A stretch of DNA of 64,000 nucleotides from Verrucomicrobiia bacterium (GTDB taxonomy: Bacteria; Verrucomicrobiota; Verrucomicrobiia; JADLBR01; JAIBCM01). The notes under the pieces are model-generated. The model was given only the letters and a program-made list of their open reading frames with translations, was not told the origin of the DNA and did not search any database. Numbering within the stretch: the first letter of the stretch is position 1; each line of letters opens with the position of its first letter. Both the position numbers and the translations under genes were made by a program. Positions 17,439 to 27,295 of the stretch are shown in pieces. The DNA lies in the NCBI GenBank assembly GCA_019694135.1, contig JAIBCM010000002.1, forward strand, positions 148,143 to 212,142. Direction: 5' to 3'.

Positions 17439-17511
17439 AGATTTTCTATATTATTTTTTAATAAAAATTTTATAGAAAATTATTTTCTTTATTGGGGTAA
17501 TTAGAAAATCT
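17439..17511 (+). promoter_or_regulatory. pnp leader with two mutually exclusive hairpins
   Basis: ATTTTCTATA (17441-17450) is a perfect inverted repeat of TATAGAAAAT (17471-17480). The same left arm, read as AGATTTTCTA (17439-17448), is also a perfect inverted repeat of TAGAAAATCT (17502-17511). The latter lies immediately before the GGA and start codon of pnp. Only one pairing can form at a time. In enterobacteria the rpsO-pnp intergenic stem is cut by RNase III and PNPase then degrades the leader to repress itself. An analogous loop here is inference. Confidence 0.5.
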
Positions 17512-17524
17512 GGAAAAATAACTC

Positions 17525-19666
17525 ATGGCTATTCATCGCATTGCAAAAAAAATTGGAAATGAAGAATTAATTTTGGAGACCGGAAAATTGGCAAATTTGG
17601 CCGATGGCGCCGTGACCGTTCAATGTGGGGAGACGATCGTTCTCGTAACTGCTGTTTCCGCGCCCGAACCTAAGGAGGAACAAGACTTTTTCCCTTTAAC
17701 AGTAGATTATCGTGAAAAGGCTGCTGCTGCTGGAAAATTTCCAGGCGGTTATTTCAAGCGGGAAGGGCGTCCAACGGAAAAAGAAGTGCTCACATCGCGC
17801 ATGATTGATCGTCCACTTCGTCCACTTTTTCCAAAAGGCTATTTTTGTGATACGCAAGTGATTGCGCTTTTACTGTCAGCTGATGGTGTGAATGACTCGG
17901 ACATTTTAAGCATCAATGGCGCTTCGGCGGCTTTGGTTGTTTCGGATATTCCTTTTGCGGGTCCAGTTGGGGCCGTGCGTGTGGGAAGAGTGGGCGGGAG
18001 TTTTGTTGTTAACCCGACTCATCCTCAATTAGCCGAAAGCGATTTGGATTTGGTTTACGTGGGAACAGAGAATGAAATTTTGATGTTTGAAGGCGCTGCG
18101 GATGAAATATCGGAAGCGGACTTTTTAGCTGCGATGGAATTTGCCCAAAAGCATGTGGCCGAAATTATCGCGATGCAAAAAGAATTGGCTGCAAAAGCAG
18201 GTAAATCCAAACGAGAGCCGGTGTTGAAATTGGTCAAGGAAGAGCTTTTAGAAATTGCTTATCAAGTAGCAGGTGATCGCATCGAAGATGCATTATATCG
18301 CCCGATGAAAGTGGAGCGTCAAAAAGCGGTTAAGGGTCTCCAAAAAGAAGTAGAAGAAGCCATTTTACAAAAATTCCCTGAAGCGACCCCCTTTGAAATG
18401 TCGCAAGCGTTTGATTATTTGCAGAAAAAAGCTTTTCGAAAGAGTATTTTTGAGAAAAAACAACGTTGTGATGGCCGCGGTTTTGATGATTTAAGAGTTT
18501 TAGAAGCTGAAGTGAGTGTTTTACCGCGCTCACATGGATCGGCTATTTTTGCTCGTGGTGAAACCAAAGCGCTTTGTTTGGCTACGCTCGCAGCTTTGAC
18601 CGAGGTTCAAGAAATAGATGGTTACACGGGTGGCAATCCAGAAAAACGGTTTATTTTACATTATAACTTTCCTCCCTTTTCGGTAGGAGAAACGGGTCGT
18701 ACGGGAAGCCCTGGACGTCGCGAAATTGGTCATGGTGCTTTGGCAGAACGTTCCATTGCACCAGTTATTCCTCCAGAGGAGAGTTTTGCTTATGCGATTC
18801 GCGTGAGTTCAGAAATTATGGAGTCCAACGGGTCAACTTCTATGGCAACGGTGTGCGCGGGCAGTTTGGCATTGATGGACGCCGGGGTAAAATTAAAAGC
18901 GCCTGTAGGTGGCATTTCGATTGGACTGGTTACCGAAAATGACGAATCCGGGCGTGTGGCGAGTTATCAGCTTTTAACGGACATTATTGGAAGCGAAGAT
19001 CACTTTGGTGATATGGATTGTAAAATCGCTGGCACACGCAATGGAATTACTGGTTTTCAATTGGATTTGAAATTGCCAGGCGTTTCTTTTGCGATCATGA
19101 AAGAAGCGTTACAGCGAGCGCATGATTCGCGCTTGAAGATTATTGATAAAATGGAGGCTACTTTGCAAGCGCCTCGCGAAGCGTTATCACGTTATGCTCC
19201 CCGCATTGTGACTTTGAAGATTGATCCCGATAAAATCGGTTTATTAATCGGGCCGGGCGGTAAAAATATTAAAGCTCTTACCGCGGAAACAGGCACGGAA
19301 ATTAATATCGAAGACGATGGCACAGTGAGTATTTACAGCGCGGATGCCGCAGGATTAAATCGTGCGGAAGAAATAATTAGTGGCATGACCGCTGAAATTG
19401 AAGTGGGTAAAACTTATAATGGCAAAGTGGTAACGATTAAAGAATTTGGCGCTTTTGTTGAGGTTCTCCCGGGTAAAGATGGACTAGTGCATATCAGCGA
19501 ACTGGCTGAGACCCGCATTAATCGTGTTGAAGATGTGGTGCGAGAGGGGGATTCCATTACAGTGAAATGCATCGGCGTGGATGACAAAGGTCGTGTGAAG
19601 TTGAGTCGTCGAGCTGTGCTAAAAGAAAAAGCCGCAGCGGCAGCTACGGCAAATTCAGCAAGCTAG
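17525..19666 (+). CDS. pnp: Polyribonucleotide nucleotidyltransferase (PNPase)
   Basis: A 3'-5' phosphorolytic exoribonuclease of the RNA degradosome. The 713 residues show two RNase PH cores (the first with FFPLTVDYREKAAAAGK and SRMIDRPLRPLFPKGY, the second with GRTGSPGRREIGHGALAERS, the phosphate-binding and catalytic region with SNGSTSMATVCAGSLALMDAG), the linking helical domain, a KH domain (IGLLIGPGGKNIKAL) and an S1 domain (GKVVTIKEFGAFVEVLPGKDGLVHISE). Length and order are standard. The final Ala-rich tail is short. It is paired with rpsO upstream through a hairpin-rich leader. Confidence 0.98.
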   Translation: MAIHRIAKKIGNEELILETGKLANLADGAVTVQCGETIVLVTAVSAPEPKEEQDFFPLTVDYREKAAAAGKFPGGYFKREGRPTEKEVLTSRMIDRPLRPLFPKGYFCDTQVIALLLSADGVNDSDILSINGASAALVVSDIPFAGPVGAVRVGRVGGSFVVNPTHPQLAESDLDLVYVGTENEILMFEGAADEISEADFLAAMEFAQKHVAEIIAMQKELAAKAGKSKREPVLKLVKEELLEIAYQVAGDRIEDALYRPMKVERQKAVKGLQKEVEEAILQKFPEATPFEMSQAFDYLQKKAFRKSIFEKKQRCDGRGFDDLRVLEAEVSVLPRSHGSAIFARGETKALCLATLAALTEVQEIDGYTGGNPEKRFILHYNFPPFSVGETGRTGSPGRREIGHGALAERSIAPVIPPEESFAYAIRVSSEIMESNGSTSMATVCAGSLALMDAGVKLKAPVGGISIGLVTENDESGRVASYQLLTDIIGSEDHFGDMDCKIAGTRNGITGFQLDLKLPGVSFAIMKEALQRAHDSRLKIIDKMEATLQAPREALSRYAPRIVTLKIDPDKIGLLIGPGGKNIKALTAETGTEINIEDDGTVSIYSADAAGLNRAEEIISGMTAEIEVGKTYNGKVVTIKEFGAFVEVLPGKDGLVHISELAETRINRVEDVVREGDSITVKCIGVDDKGRVKLSRRAVLKEKAAAAATANSAS

Positions 19667-19699
19667 ATCGCACTAGCGCGCTCTAGTAAAAAATGAGTT

Positions 19700-19714
19700 G
19701 GAGAATTATTCTCC
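19700..19714. other. Small perfect palindrome at the convergent 3' ends
   Basis: GGAGAAT-T-ATTCTCC covers the stop codon of the minus-strand gene at 19706 and lies 33 bp after the pnp stop. There is no T run, so it is at best a weak bidirectional transcript-end structure. Confidence 0.25.
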
Positions 19715-20437
19715 TGTATCTTCATCGCCTTCGTCTTCGTCTGGCTCAGGAGGATTTTCTTTTAGATAATTATCCACGCCTTCTTTCCACTTGGCGACAT
19801 CGTTGCCGTAATCTTGTTCTAAGTAATCGGCCAGATTTTCTTTGGCGTCCTCATAAAGTGGATGGGAAGGATCTTGCATGATTTTTAGCATGGCGGGAAG
19901 TTGCACATATTCTTCGCGTCCATATAAATCGTCCATTAACGTTTCCAAAACTTCTTCGGGAGCTTTTTTGTCGTAAAGCAAAGGTTCGATTTTGGAATAA
20001 TCTTTATCCTCAACCAAATCGACCAAGTATTCCACCGCTTCAACTTTTCCGTCCTCAGGGAAAGTAGGATAAAGAGCGAGAATTTTATCGACGGATTGGG
20101 CATCAGTTAAATTGTCATCCAAAGCGGCATCTAAATCTTTTTCCCAAGGCTCCATTTCTTGGGGTTCCATAGGAGTGGGTTGAGGGGCATTAGGTGTGAT
20201 ATTCGCTGGGGTAGAGGGCGTCGGATTTGCGGGTGTCATAGGGCGATTCATATTATTATTGGCCATATTGGCTGGCGCGGAAGAAGTGGGAGTTGCAGGC
20301 GAAACGGCAGAAGTCGATGAAGTAGTGGAAGAAGAGGATTTGGTTAATGCCATGATTCCAATTTGCGCGACCACAACGGCAGCAACGATTAAAAGAAACC
20401 AAGGGCTGGTTAAAAATGATGGCAATTTCGATTTCAT
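19706..20437 (-). CDS. Membrane-anchored acidic protein, unknown function (243 aa)
   Basis: Not recognised. There is one N-terminal membrane helix (about residues 12-31, PWFLLIVAAVVVAQIGIMAL), then a low-complexity Ser/Thr/Pro/Asn linker (about 32-92) of the kind that spans the periplasm. An acidic helical domain (about 95-230) has HEAT-like pairs, for example KVEAVEYLVDLVEDKDYSKIEPLL and VLETLMDDLYGREEY. The C-terminus is a run of Asp/Glu. The start is supported by a good AAGGAG sequence with about 6 bp spacing. It lies downstream of the SCO1-like gene on the same strand (106 bp). Confidence 0.7.
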   Translation of the reverse strand: MKSKLPSFLTSPWFLLIVAAVVVAQIGIMALTKSSSSTTSSTSAVSPATPTSSAPANMANNNMNRPMTPANPTPSTPANITPNAPQPTPMEPQEMEPWEKDLDAALDDNLTDAQSVDKILALYPTFPEDGKVEAVEYLVDLVEDKDYSKIEPLLYDKKAPEEVLETLMDDLYGREEYVQLPAMLKIMQDPSHPLYEDAKENLADYLEQDYGNDVAKWKEGVDNYLKENPPEPDEDEGDEDTGE

Positions 20438-20543
20438 AAATTCTCCTTTTAGACTCTTTTACTATAAGTTGCATTCAAACTTAAAAGGAAAAAACGGTTT
20501 TTTTCAAGGCAATTTCGCATATTAAAAAAACAAAAATAACTGC

Positions 20544-21170
20544 TTATTTTGCACCCAACGATCGAGCTTGATGGATCAACTTGGGCAATGCTTCGTTGTC
20601 GGTGCCATCATAATAACCGCGCACATAACCCTGTTGATCGACTAAAGCAAATTTCGTGCTGTGAATATAGCGACCATTTTCGCGAGCCGCTTCGGCTTCT
20701 TGAGTTTCTGCCACGGCTAAAAGAAAGCCTTTTGTGGCGAGATAAAATATTTTTTTTTGATCGCCGGTTAAAAAAAACCAATGGTTAGGGTCGGCTTCGA
20801 GTTGTTTGGCATATTCGGCTAATACAGGGGGGGTATCAGTTTCGGGGTCGACGGTAATGGAAATCAAATAAATGTTATCATCCGGATGAAGCATGGTTTG
20901 CAGTTTTTTCATTTGTCGACTCATGACTAAACAAGGACCGGGACACGTGGTAAAAATAAAATTGGCAACCCAAACTTTGCCCAGAAGTGAGTCTTGTGTA
21001 ATAGTTTCATTGAGTTGATTGGTTAAAGAGAAGGCTGAAACTTGGCCATAAGTTGGCAGTGCGGGAGAGCGTTTGGTTGTTCGCCATATCATGACTCCGA
21101 ACACAGCGATTAAGATAAGCATTAACCCGCTCCAAAATAATCGAGGGAGTCGAGAAGGTTTGTTATCCAT
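20544..21170 (-). CDS. SCO1/SenC-family copper chaperone or thiol oxidoreductase
   Basis: An inner-membrane thioredoxin-fold protein that in related bacteria delivers copper to the CuA site of cytochrome oxidase. An N-terminal anchor (LFWSGLMLILIAVFGVMIW) is followed by the SCO domain with the TTCPGPC metal-binding cysteines (C-P-G-P-C), the ISITVDPETDTP block and the distal ligand in YIHSTKFALVD. All three expected ligands (Cys, Cys, His) are therefore present. I prefer the ATG at 21170, which follows GGAG and leaves a short cytoplasmic tail. An in-frame ATG at 21206 would add 12 residues. No cytochrome oxidase genes are in the window. Confidence 0.85.
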   Translation of the reverse strand: MDNKPSRLPRLFWSGLMLILIAVFGVMIWRTTKRSPALPTYGQVSAFSLTNQLNETITQDSLLGKVWVANFIFTTCPGPCLVMSRQMKKLQTMLHPDDNIYLISITVDPETDTPPVLAEYAKQLEADPNHWFFLTGDQKKIFYLATKGFLLAVAETQEAEAARENGRYIHSTKFALVDQQGYVRGYYDGTDNEALPKLIHQARSLGAK

Positions 21171-21259
21171 AATCTCCAATCTGTCTGATTTTATTAAAAA
21201 ATTCAATCGGTTATCTGATTTTTATTTTGAGAGCTTGGAAAAATTAGAAACTTATGTAA

Positions 21260-22318
<1,059 letters not shown>

Positions 22319-22319
22319 T

Positions 22320-22862
22320 TTAAAAAAATAAAACGCCTTCATTCACCTTTTTTACTTCATCCGCGTTTTTGAATTCCCCAACAAGCCGCAGGGCAAAGGG
22401 TAACGCTGAGCCTGCAGCCTGACTAGTAATGAGCTTGCCATCTACCACTACGCGTTGGTCCAAAAACTTTCCTGATGTAATAAAAGATTTCGCGCTCGGA
22501 TGACAGGTGAACTGTTTGCCTTGGAGAAGGCCAGCCGCTTCCAAAACCTTAGGTGCCGCGCAAATGGCTCCTAACCAGCGATTTTCTTTAGCGTGTTGCA
22601 CCAGTTTTTCGCGTAATTTTAAATGATTCATCAAAGTGTCCGCACCGGGTTGGCCTCCGGGCAAGACAATCGCATCAAACGTCTCATCCAACACTTCGAT
22701 CAACAACGCATCGGCCAAATGACGCGTCTGACGAGACGCAGTAACCGGCCCTTCATCCAAACTTGCGGTAATGACTTCACAATTCGCTCGCCGTAAAATA
22801 TCAATTACAGTGATTGCTTCGATTTCCTCAAACCCATGAGCCAATGGCACTAAAACTTTCAT
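22320..22862 (-). CDS. DJ-1/PfpI family protein (YajL-like)
   Basis: A 180-aa class I glutamine-amidotransferase-like fold. MKVLVPLAHGFEEIEAITVIDILRRA-type opening with the conserved Glu of FEE, the nucleophile elbow AICAAP (Cys near residue 100) and the LPGGQPGADTL loop match the DJ-1/YajL/ThiJ subgroup. Family members protect proteins and nucleotides from carbonyl or oxidative damage. The deglycase claim is debated. It is a single gene in convergent orientation with gap, within a run of redox-related genes. Confidence 0.9.
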   Translation of the reverse strand: MKVLVPLAHGFEEIEAITVIDILRRANCEVITASLDEGPVTASRQTRHLADALLIEVLDETFDAIVLPGGQPGADTLMNHLKLREKLVQHAKENRWLGAICAAPKVLEAAGLLQGKQFTCHPSAKSFITSGKFLDQRVVVDGKLITSQAAGSALPFALRLVGEFKNADEVKKVNEGVLFF

Positions 22863-22995
22863 TAATTAATAATCTAATCTAATTTTAAAATTCGCAACTT
22901 AGCAAAGGATTGAATAATAAACCAGTTGCGAAACGTCAAAAAAATAGTTAAATATATTCAAAATAATAATCTTTTAAGCTAAGAAGTTAAATCTC

Positions 22996-23352
22996 ATGAA
23001 GTCACAACCTAAAATTATTGCTTATATGAAACCTCAGTGCGGCTGGAGCAACGGGGTTCGCGCTATTTTAAAAAAATATCAGTTGGAATACGAAGATCGC
23101 GATATCATCAATAACCCTAACAACTACGCGGAAATGGTGCAAAAAAGCGGTCAACCACTTCAGCCCACGCTCGATATCGGAGGTCGCATTGTCGCCGATA
23201 TAAGCGGTGAAGAACTCGAAGCCTGGTTAATTAAAGAGGGCGTAGTGAGCTCTAACGCAGCGCCAGTAGATGTTCCTATTAACTCGGCCTGCAGTGATGA
23301 AGAGCATGCCCGTCAACAACAGTCCGGCGGTTGGACGCCACCCATTCTGTAA
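22996..23352 (+). CDS. Monothiol glutaredoxin-like protein
   Basis: A 118-aa thioredoxin-fold protein. The active site is CGWS (in KPQCGWSNGVRAIL), a CxxS monothiol motif, followed by YEDRDIINNP and PTLDIGGRIVADISGEELEAWL, where the cis-proline site reads Q-P-T-L. These features fit the glutaredoxin family. Monothiol CGFS-type members carry Fe-S clusters, and the Trp in place of Phe makes the call less certain. A C-terminal extension of about 30 residues contains one more Cys (NSACSDEEHA). It sits directly upstream of dsbD with 16 bp between stop and preferred start. Confidence 0.82.
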   Translation: MKSQPKIIAYMKPQCGWSNGVRAILKKYQLEYEDRDIINNPNNYAEMVQKSGQPLQPTLDIGGRIVADISGEELEAWLIKEGVVSSNAAPVDVPINSACSDEEHARQQQSGGWTPPIL

Positions 23353-23368
23353 AATCGTAACAATTTGC

Positions 23369-25453
23369 GTGCGTGACTTATTTTTAAAAACTTTTTTAAT
23401 TTTTAGTCTTTTATTACCGCACTATCTTTTTTCAGAAAATTTTCAGCAAAAAGTAGGTCAAGTAGAAGCCACACTACTGGCTGAACCCAGTTCCATTGCG
23501 TCTGGAAAATCTTTTACGATTGCCATTCGTTTGCGCATGGATTCTAAATGGCATACTTACTGGAAAAATCCAGGTGACGCCGGTTTTGCCACGCAAATCG
23601 AATGGAATTTACCACCCGGTTTTCAAGCGGGAGAAATTCAATGGCCTTACCCTGAGCAAGTCGTAGTCGGTGGCATTGTCTCTTATGCTTATCATAATGA
23701 AGCATGGTTATTGACTCAAATCACGCCACCTCAGAAGCTGCCTCCCACCATTCCTATCCAAGCCAAAGTTTCTTGGCTGATGTGCGAAGAAACTTGTATT
23801 CCGGGTGAGGCAACGTTGACGATTTCCCTGCCATCTGGTGTAGGGGAAATCAAACCTGAAACAAAAGCGCTTTTTGATGCCGCGCGTGAAACTCTACCTA
23901 AAGAAAATCAATCGCTTAATTTAAAAGTTTTTAAGGGTTCTGATAAAAAAGTTGTCTTATCAATCGCATCAGAAGATTTTAATGCTAACACAGCTTATTT
24001 TTTCCCCGACACGCCTGAGCAAATTGCTCACGATGCGCCTCAAATCGTTCGTCAAATTTCACCATCACAATATGAAATAGAACTGACCCAAGCCACGATA
24101 GCGCCTGCAACGTTAGAGCGTTTGAGAGGTGTATTAATTTATCAAACTCCTCAAGAAGAAACGAAAGCTTTTCAAATCGACGCTCCCATTCAAACCGAAA
24201 ATTCCACGTTAACTTTGAATTTTTCTTGGAAAGAAAATCTGCTCTATTTGCTCTACGCATTTTTAGGTGGCATCATTTTAAACTTAATGCCCTGCGTTTT
24301 GCCAGTAATCTCCCTTAAAATTTTTAATTTTATTCAACAAAGCCATCACGATTCTAAAAAAATATTGGCGCATGGGTTAATCTTTTCTGCTGGCATTATT
24401 CTTTCTTTTTTGGCGTTGGCTAGCGCGCTCATTGCGTTGCGTGCCGGTGGCGAAAAAATAGGGTGGGGTTTTCAATTTCAATCGCCCATTTTTCTCATCG
24501 TGCTTAGCGCTATTGTTTTAGTCATGAGCCTCGCGCTTTTTAACGTTTTTGTCATTGGCGGATCATTGGTAGGCGTGGGAAGCTCGTTAACTGCGCAGGG
24601 TGGGTTGAGGGGTTCTTTTTTTAATGGGGTGCTCGCTACCACTTTGGCAACGCCTTGCACCGCGCCCTTTATGGGAGCGGCGCTAGGTTTTGCTTTAACG
24701 CAACCTGCCTGGTTGGCCTTGTCGATTTTCAGCTCGTTAGGTTTGGGCATGGCTTTGCCTTATCTTTTAATTTCAGCTCAACCGAAATTATTGCGTTATC
24801 TACCCAAACCGGGAATTTGGATGGAAATTTTCAAACAATTTACTGGTTTCTTGATGTTCGGCACTTTGCTTTGGTTACTTTGGCTTTTTGGAACAACGCA
24901 AGGAATTGATGCGCTGATTTTGCTTTGCGTTTTTCTCCTTGTGCTGGCGTTCTGTTGCTGGTTGATCGGTCAATTTGGGACTCCTATTAAAACGCGTCGT
25001 TCAAAAATAATCACTTGGTTATTGAGCTTATTCTTAATTGCAAGCGCAGGACATTTTTTCATTAAACCTTTGTTAGGTTCCGAAAAAATAAAGCAGACTT
25101 CATCGCAAATGGATTGGAAACCTTATTCTCCCCAAGCGCTACAGAACGCTTTGCAAACCACTCAACCTATCTTCATCGATTTTACTGCTGACTGGTGTTT
25201 GAGTTGCAAAGTCAATGAACGCGTTGCATTAAACATTGATCAAACTCAAAAACTTTTTGAGCGTCATCAAGTGATTGCTTTTAAGGCAGATTGGACTACG
25301 CGAAATCCTGAGGTAAGCGAAGCGTTGGCTTCTTATGGACGAGCCGGAGTGCCATTTTACCTTTTTTATCCTGCGGATCGCTCGAAATCGCCCGTGATTT
25401 TGCCGGAGATTTTAACTCCCCAGATCATCGCTAATTTATTTACAGAAAAATAA
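23369..25453 (+). CDS. dsbD: Thiol:disulfide interchange protein DsbD
   Basis: Carries electrons from cytoplasmic thioredoxin through the membrane to periplasmic thiols. The GTG at 23369 gives a good signal peptide (LKTFLIFSLLLPHYLF) and no overlap with the glutaredoxin. An upstream ATG at 23270 would overlap it by 83 bp and bury the signal. Domains are an N-terminal periplasmic DsbD-alpha-like part with the pair MCEETC (near 139), a membrane domain of about eight helices with LMPCVLPV and ATPCTAPF (the two redox cysteines), and a C-terminal thioredoxin domain with DWCLSCK (CxxC near 610). All six expected cysteines are present. Confidence 0.92.
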   Translation: MRDLFLKTFLIFSLLLPHYLFSENFQQKVGQVEATLLAEPSSIASGKSFTIAIRLRMDSKWHTYWKNPGDAGFATQIEWNLPPGFQAGEIQWPYPEQVVVGGIVSYAYHNEAWLLTQITPPQKLPPTIPIQAKVSWLMCEETCIPGEATLTISLPSGVGEIKPETKALFDAARETLPKENQSLNLKVFKGSDKKVVLSIASEDFNANTAYFFPDTPEQIAHDAPQIVRQISPSQYEIELTQATIAPATLERLRGVLIYQTPQEETKAFQIDAPIQTENSTLTLNFSWKENLLYLLYAFLGGIILNLMPCVLPVISLKIFNFIQQSHHDSKKILAHGLIFSAGIILSFLALASALIALRAGGEKIGWGFQFQSPIFLIVLSAIVLVMSLALFNVFVIGGSLVGVGSSLTAQGGLRGSFFNGVLATTLATPCTAPFMGAALGFALTQPAWLALSIFSSLGLGMALPYLLISAQPKLLRYLPKPGIWMEIFKQFTGFLMFGTLLWLLWLFGTTQGIDALILLCVFLLVLAFCCWLIGQFGTPIKTRRSKIITWLLSLFLIASAGHFFIKPLLGSEKIKQTSSQMDWKPYSPQALQNALQTTQPIFIDFTADWCLSCKVNERVALNIDQTQKLFERHQVIAFKADWTTRNPEVSEALASYGRAGVPFYLFYPADRSKSPVILPEILTPQIIANLFTEK

Positions 25454-25456
25454 TTT

Positions 25457-25864
25457 GTGAGTGCCAATATTCAGAAGGAAGAAGCGTTAAGAAAACGCAT
25501 GGCTGAATTGGCCATTTACGAGGAAGATTTGCGCGAAAATTTTATTCGCGGTTCGGGTCATGGAGGCCAAAAAATCAATAAAACCTCTTCATGTGTGCAA
25601 TTGTTGCATATCCCTACGGGCATAGAAGTTCGTTGCCAACGGGAACGTTCTCAAGCGCTTAACCGCTTTCTAGCGCGGCGCGAATTGTGCGATCGAATTG
25701 CTGAGAAAGTGTTTCGCGAAAAAAGCCAGCGCCAACAAGAGCGCGAGAAAATTCGACGCCAAAAACGGCGTCGTAGTCGTCGCCAAAAAGAAAAAATGTT
25801 GCAACAAAAACATCATCATGCTGAAAAGAAACAATGGCGTCGTGCGGTGAGTCAAGAAAATTGA
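25457..25864 (+). CDS. GGQ-domain peptidyl-tRNA hydrolase (ArfB/release-factor-like)
   Basis: A 135-aa class I release-factor catalytic domain without codon-recognition domains. GSGHGGQKINKTSSCVQL carries the catalytic GGQ, followed by a very basic C-terminal tail (QREREKIRRQKRRRSRRQKEK) of the kind ArfB uses to enter the empty mRNA channel. The likely role is to hydrolyse peptidyl-tRNA on stalled ribosomes. The start is GTG at 25457, 3 bp after dsbD, so it is probably cotranscribed. The N-terminal region (AELAIYEEDLRENFIRG) is longer than in E. coli ArfB and resembles the 'release factor-like' family of PVC bacteria. Confidence 0.82.
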   Translation: MSANIQKEEALRKRMAELAIYEEDLRENFIRGSGHGGQKINKTSSCVQLLHIPTGIEVRCQRERSQALNRFLARRELCDRIAEKVFREKSQRQQEREKIRRQKRRRSRRQKEKMLQQKHHHAEKKQWRRAVSQEN

Positions 25865-25903
25865 GCTTGGAGACTCGACAGCAGGGAAAGCTTTTTCTAA
25901 GTT

Positions 25904-27253
25904 ATGAAAATGCCTTCAGTTTTTATTAAAACCTATGGATGTCAGATGAACGTGCGTGATTCGGAGCAAGTAGCGCAAATGCTCCAGGCTCGCGGTTACG
26001 CGCTGGCATCGCACGAAACGGAGGCCGATGTAGTTTTGATTAATACTTGCAGCGTGCGTGATCAAGCCGAGCAAAAAGCTCTGGGCAAAATGGGTTTTAT
26101 GCAATCGCTCAAAAAAAATAAACCGGATGTGGTGCTCGGTTTTTTGGGTTGCATGGCGCAGAGTCGCGGTGAAGCGCTTTTGGATCGATTACCTGATGTG
26201 GATCTTGTAGTAGGCACACAACAATTTCATCGCGTGGCCGATTATGTGGAAGAAATTCGAGAAAGTGGAAAGAAAAGAAAATCTATTGTTGATACTTCAG
26301 AATCGCAAGGTTCTCAATCGACGATTAAAGATCATATTTTGCAACCCAAACAGGTAACGGCTTTTGTTTCGATCATGCAAGGGTGTGATATGTATTGCAC
26401 GTTTTGTATTGTGCCTTACACGCGCGGCCGCGAGCGAGGGCGTTCCATTGCCGAAATTGTTTCTGAGGTAAAAACTTTGGTCGCGTCGGGCGTGAAGGAA
26501 GTTACTTTACTGGGGCAAATTGTTAACCTTTACGGTCGACGTGAATTTCCGATAGTGCACGGTAAAACGCCATTTGTTCAACTGCTTTACGCTTTGCAAG
26601 AAATTGATGGGTTGGAACGCATTCGTTTTACTTCACCTCATCCGGTGGGATTCAAACAAGATCTCGTTCGCGCTTATCAAGAGTTACCAAAATTATGTGA
26701 GCACGTTCATTTGCCGTTGCAATCGGGAAGCAACCGCATGTTGAAAGCGATGCATCGTTCTTACACGCGGGAAATTTATCTAAAAAAAATTGAATCATTG
26801 CGCGCGGCGCGTCCCGAAATTGCGATTACTACGGATATCATTGTGGGATTTCCGGGAGAAACCGAAGAAGATTTTCAACAGACTTGCGATTTAGTGGATC
26901 AGGTGCGATTTGATAATGCTTTTATCTTTCGCTATTCTCAACGCAAAGACACGCCTGCTGCGGCTTTGCTGGATCAATTGCCAGAGTCGGTGAAAGAAGA
27001 GCGCAACCAGATTCTTCTCAAGAAATTGGATCATATTGCCAAAGCGATCGGGGAAAATTTAGTGGGCACAGAACAAGAAATTTTAGTCGAAGGCGAAAGT
27101 AAGACCAACGCCGAGAATTTTTTTGGTCGCACGCGACAAAATAAAATTGTCATTTTTGAAGGGAGCGAACGTCATCGCGGCCAGTTATTGCCGATGAAAA
27201 TAACGCGCAGCACCGGTTTTACATTTTACGGCGATCCGGCGATTTACAATTAG
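25904..27253 (+). CDS. miaB: tRNA-2-methylthio-N6-isopentenyladenosine synthase MiaB
   Basis: A radical-SAM methylthiotransferase that adds a methylthio group to i6A37 of tRNAs reading UNN codons. The 449 residues show the N-terminal UPF0004 domain with its cluster cysteines (YGCQMN, NTCSVRD, LGCMAQ), the radical-SAM motif GCDMYCTFCIVPYTRG with CxxxCxxC, and a C-terminal TRAM domain. In the core, LLGQIVNLYG replaces the common LLGQNVNSYG, so the usual Asn is Ile. Two starts are possible, ATG at 25904 or 25910, and both leave the domain intact. It follows the ArfB-like gene by 39 bp. Confidence 0.95.
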   Translation: MKMPSVFIKTYGCQMNVRDSEQVAQMLQARGYALASHETEADVVLINTCSVRDQAEQKALGKMGFMQSLKKNKPDVVLGFLGCMAQSRGEALLDRLPDVDLVVGTQQFHRVADYVEEIRESGKKRKSIVDTSESQGSQSTIKDHILQPKQVTAFVSIMQGCDMYCTFCIVPYTRGRERGRSIAEIVSEVKTLVASGVKEVTLLGQIVNLYGRREFPIVHGKTPFVQLLYALQEIDGLERIRFTSPHPVGFKQDLVRAYQELPKLCEHVHLPLQSGSNRMLKAMHRSYTREIYLKKIESLRAARPEIAITTDIIVGFPGETEEDFQQTCDLVDQVRFDNAFIFRYSQRKDTPAAALLDQLPESVKEERNQILLKKLDHIAKAIGENLVGTEQEILVEGESKTNAENFFGRTRQNKIVIFEGSERHRGQLLPMKITRSTGFTFYGDPAIYN

Positions 27254-27265
27254 TTTATTTCTAAA

Positions 27266-27290
27266 TTGTAGGGCAAGCGCTTCGCTTGCC
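27266..27290 (+). repeat. REP-like hairpin repeat, left copy
   Basis: TTGTAGGGCAAGCGC, then TT, then CGCTTGCC; the arms GGCAAGCG and CGCTTGCC form a hairpin. It is matched in inverted orientation on the other side of the transposase gene (27760-27784). Confidence 0.8.
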
Positions 27291-27295
27291 ATTTT

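Noticed and set aside
20456..20515. A-rich/T-rich hairpin upstream of the gene at 20437 as a terminator of the SCO1-like gene
   Set aside because: The stem is almost only A-T and not clearly stable; it may be simple AT-rich promoter DNA.
23270..23368. ATG at 23270 as the DsbD start
   Set aside because: It overlaps the glutaredoxin gene by 83 bp and puts a non-hydrophobic extension before the signal peptide; GTG at 23369 fits better.
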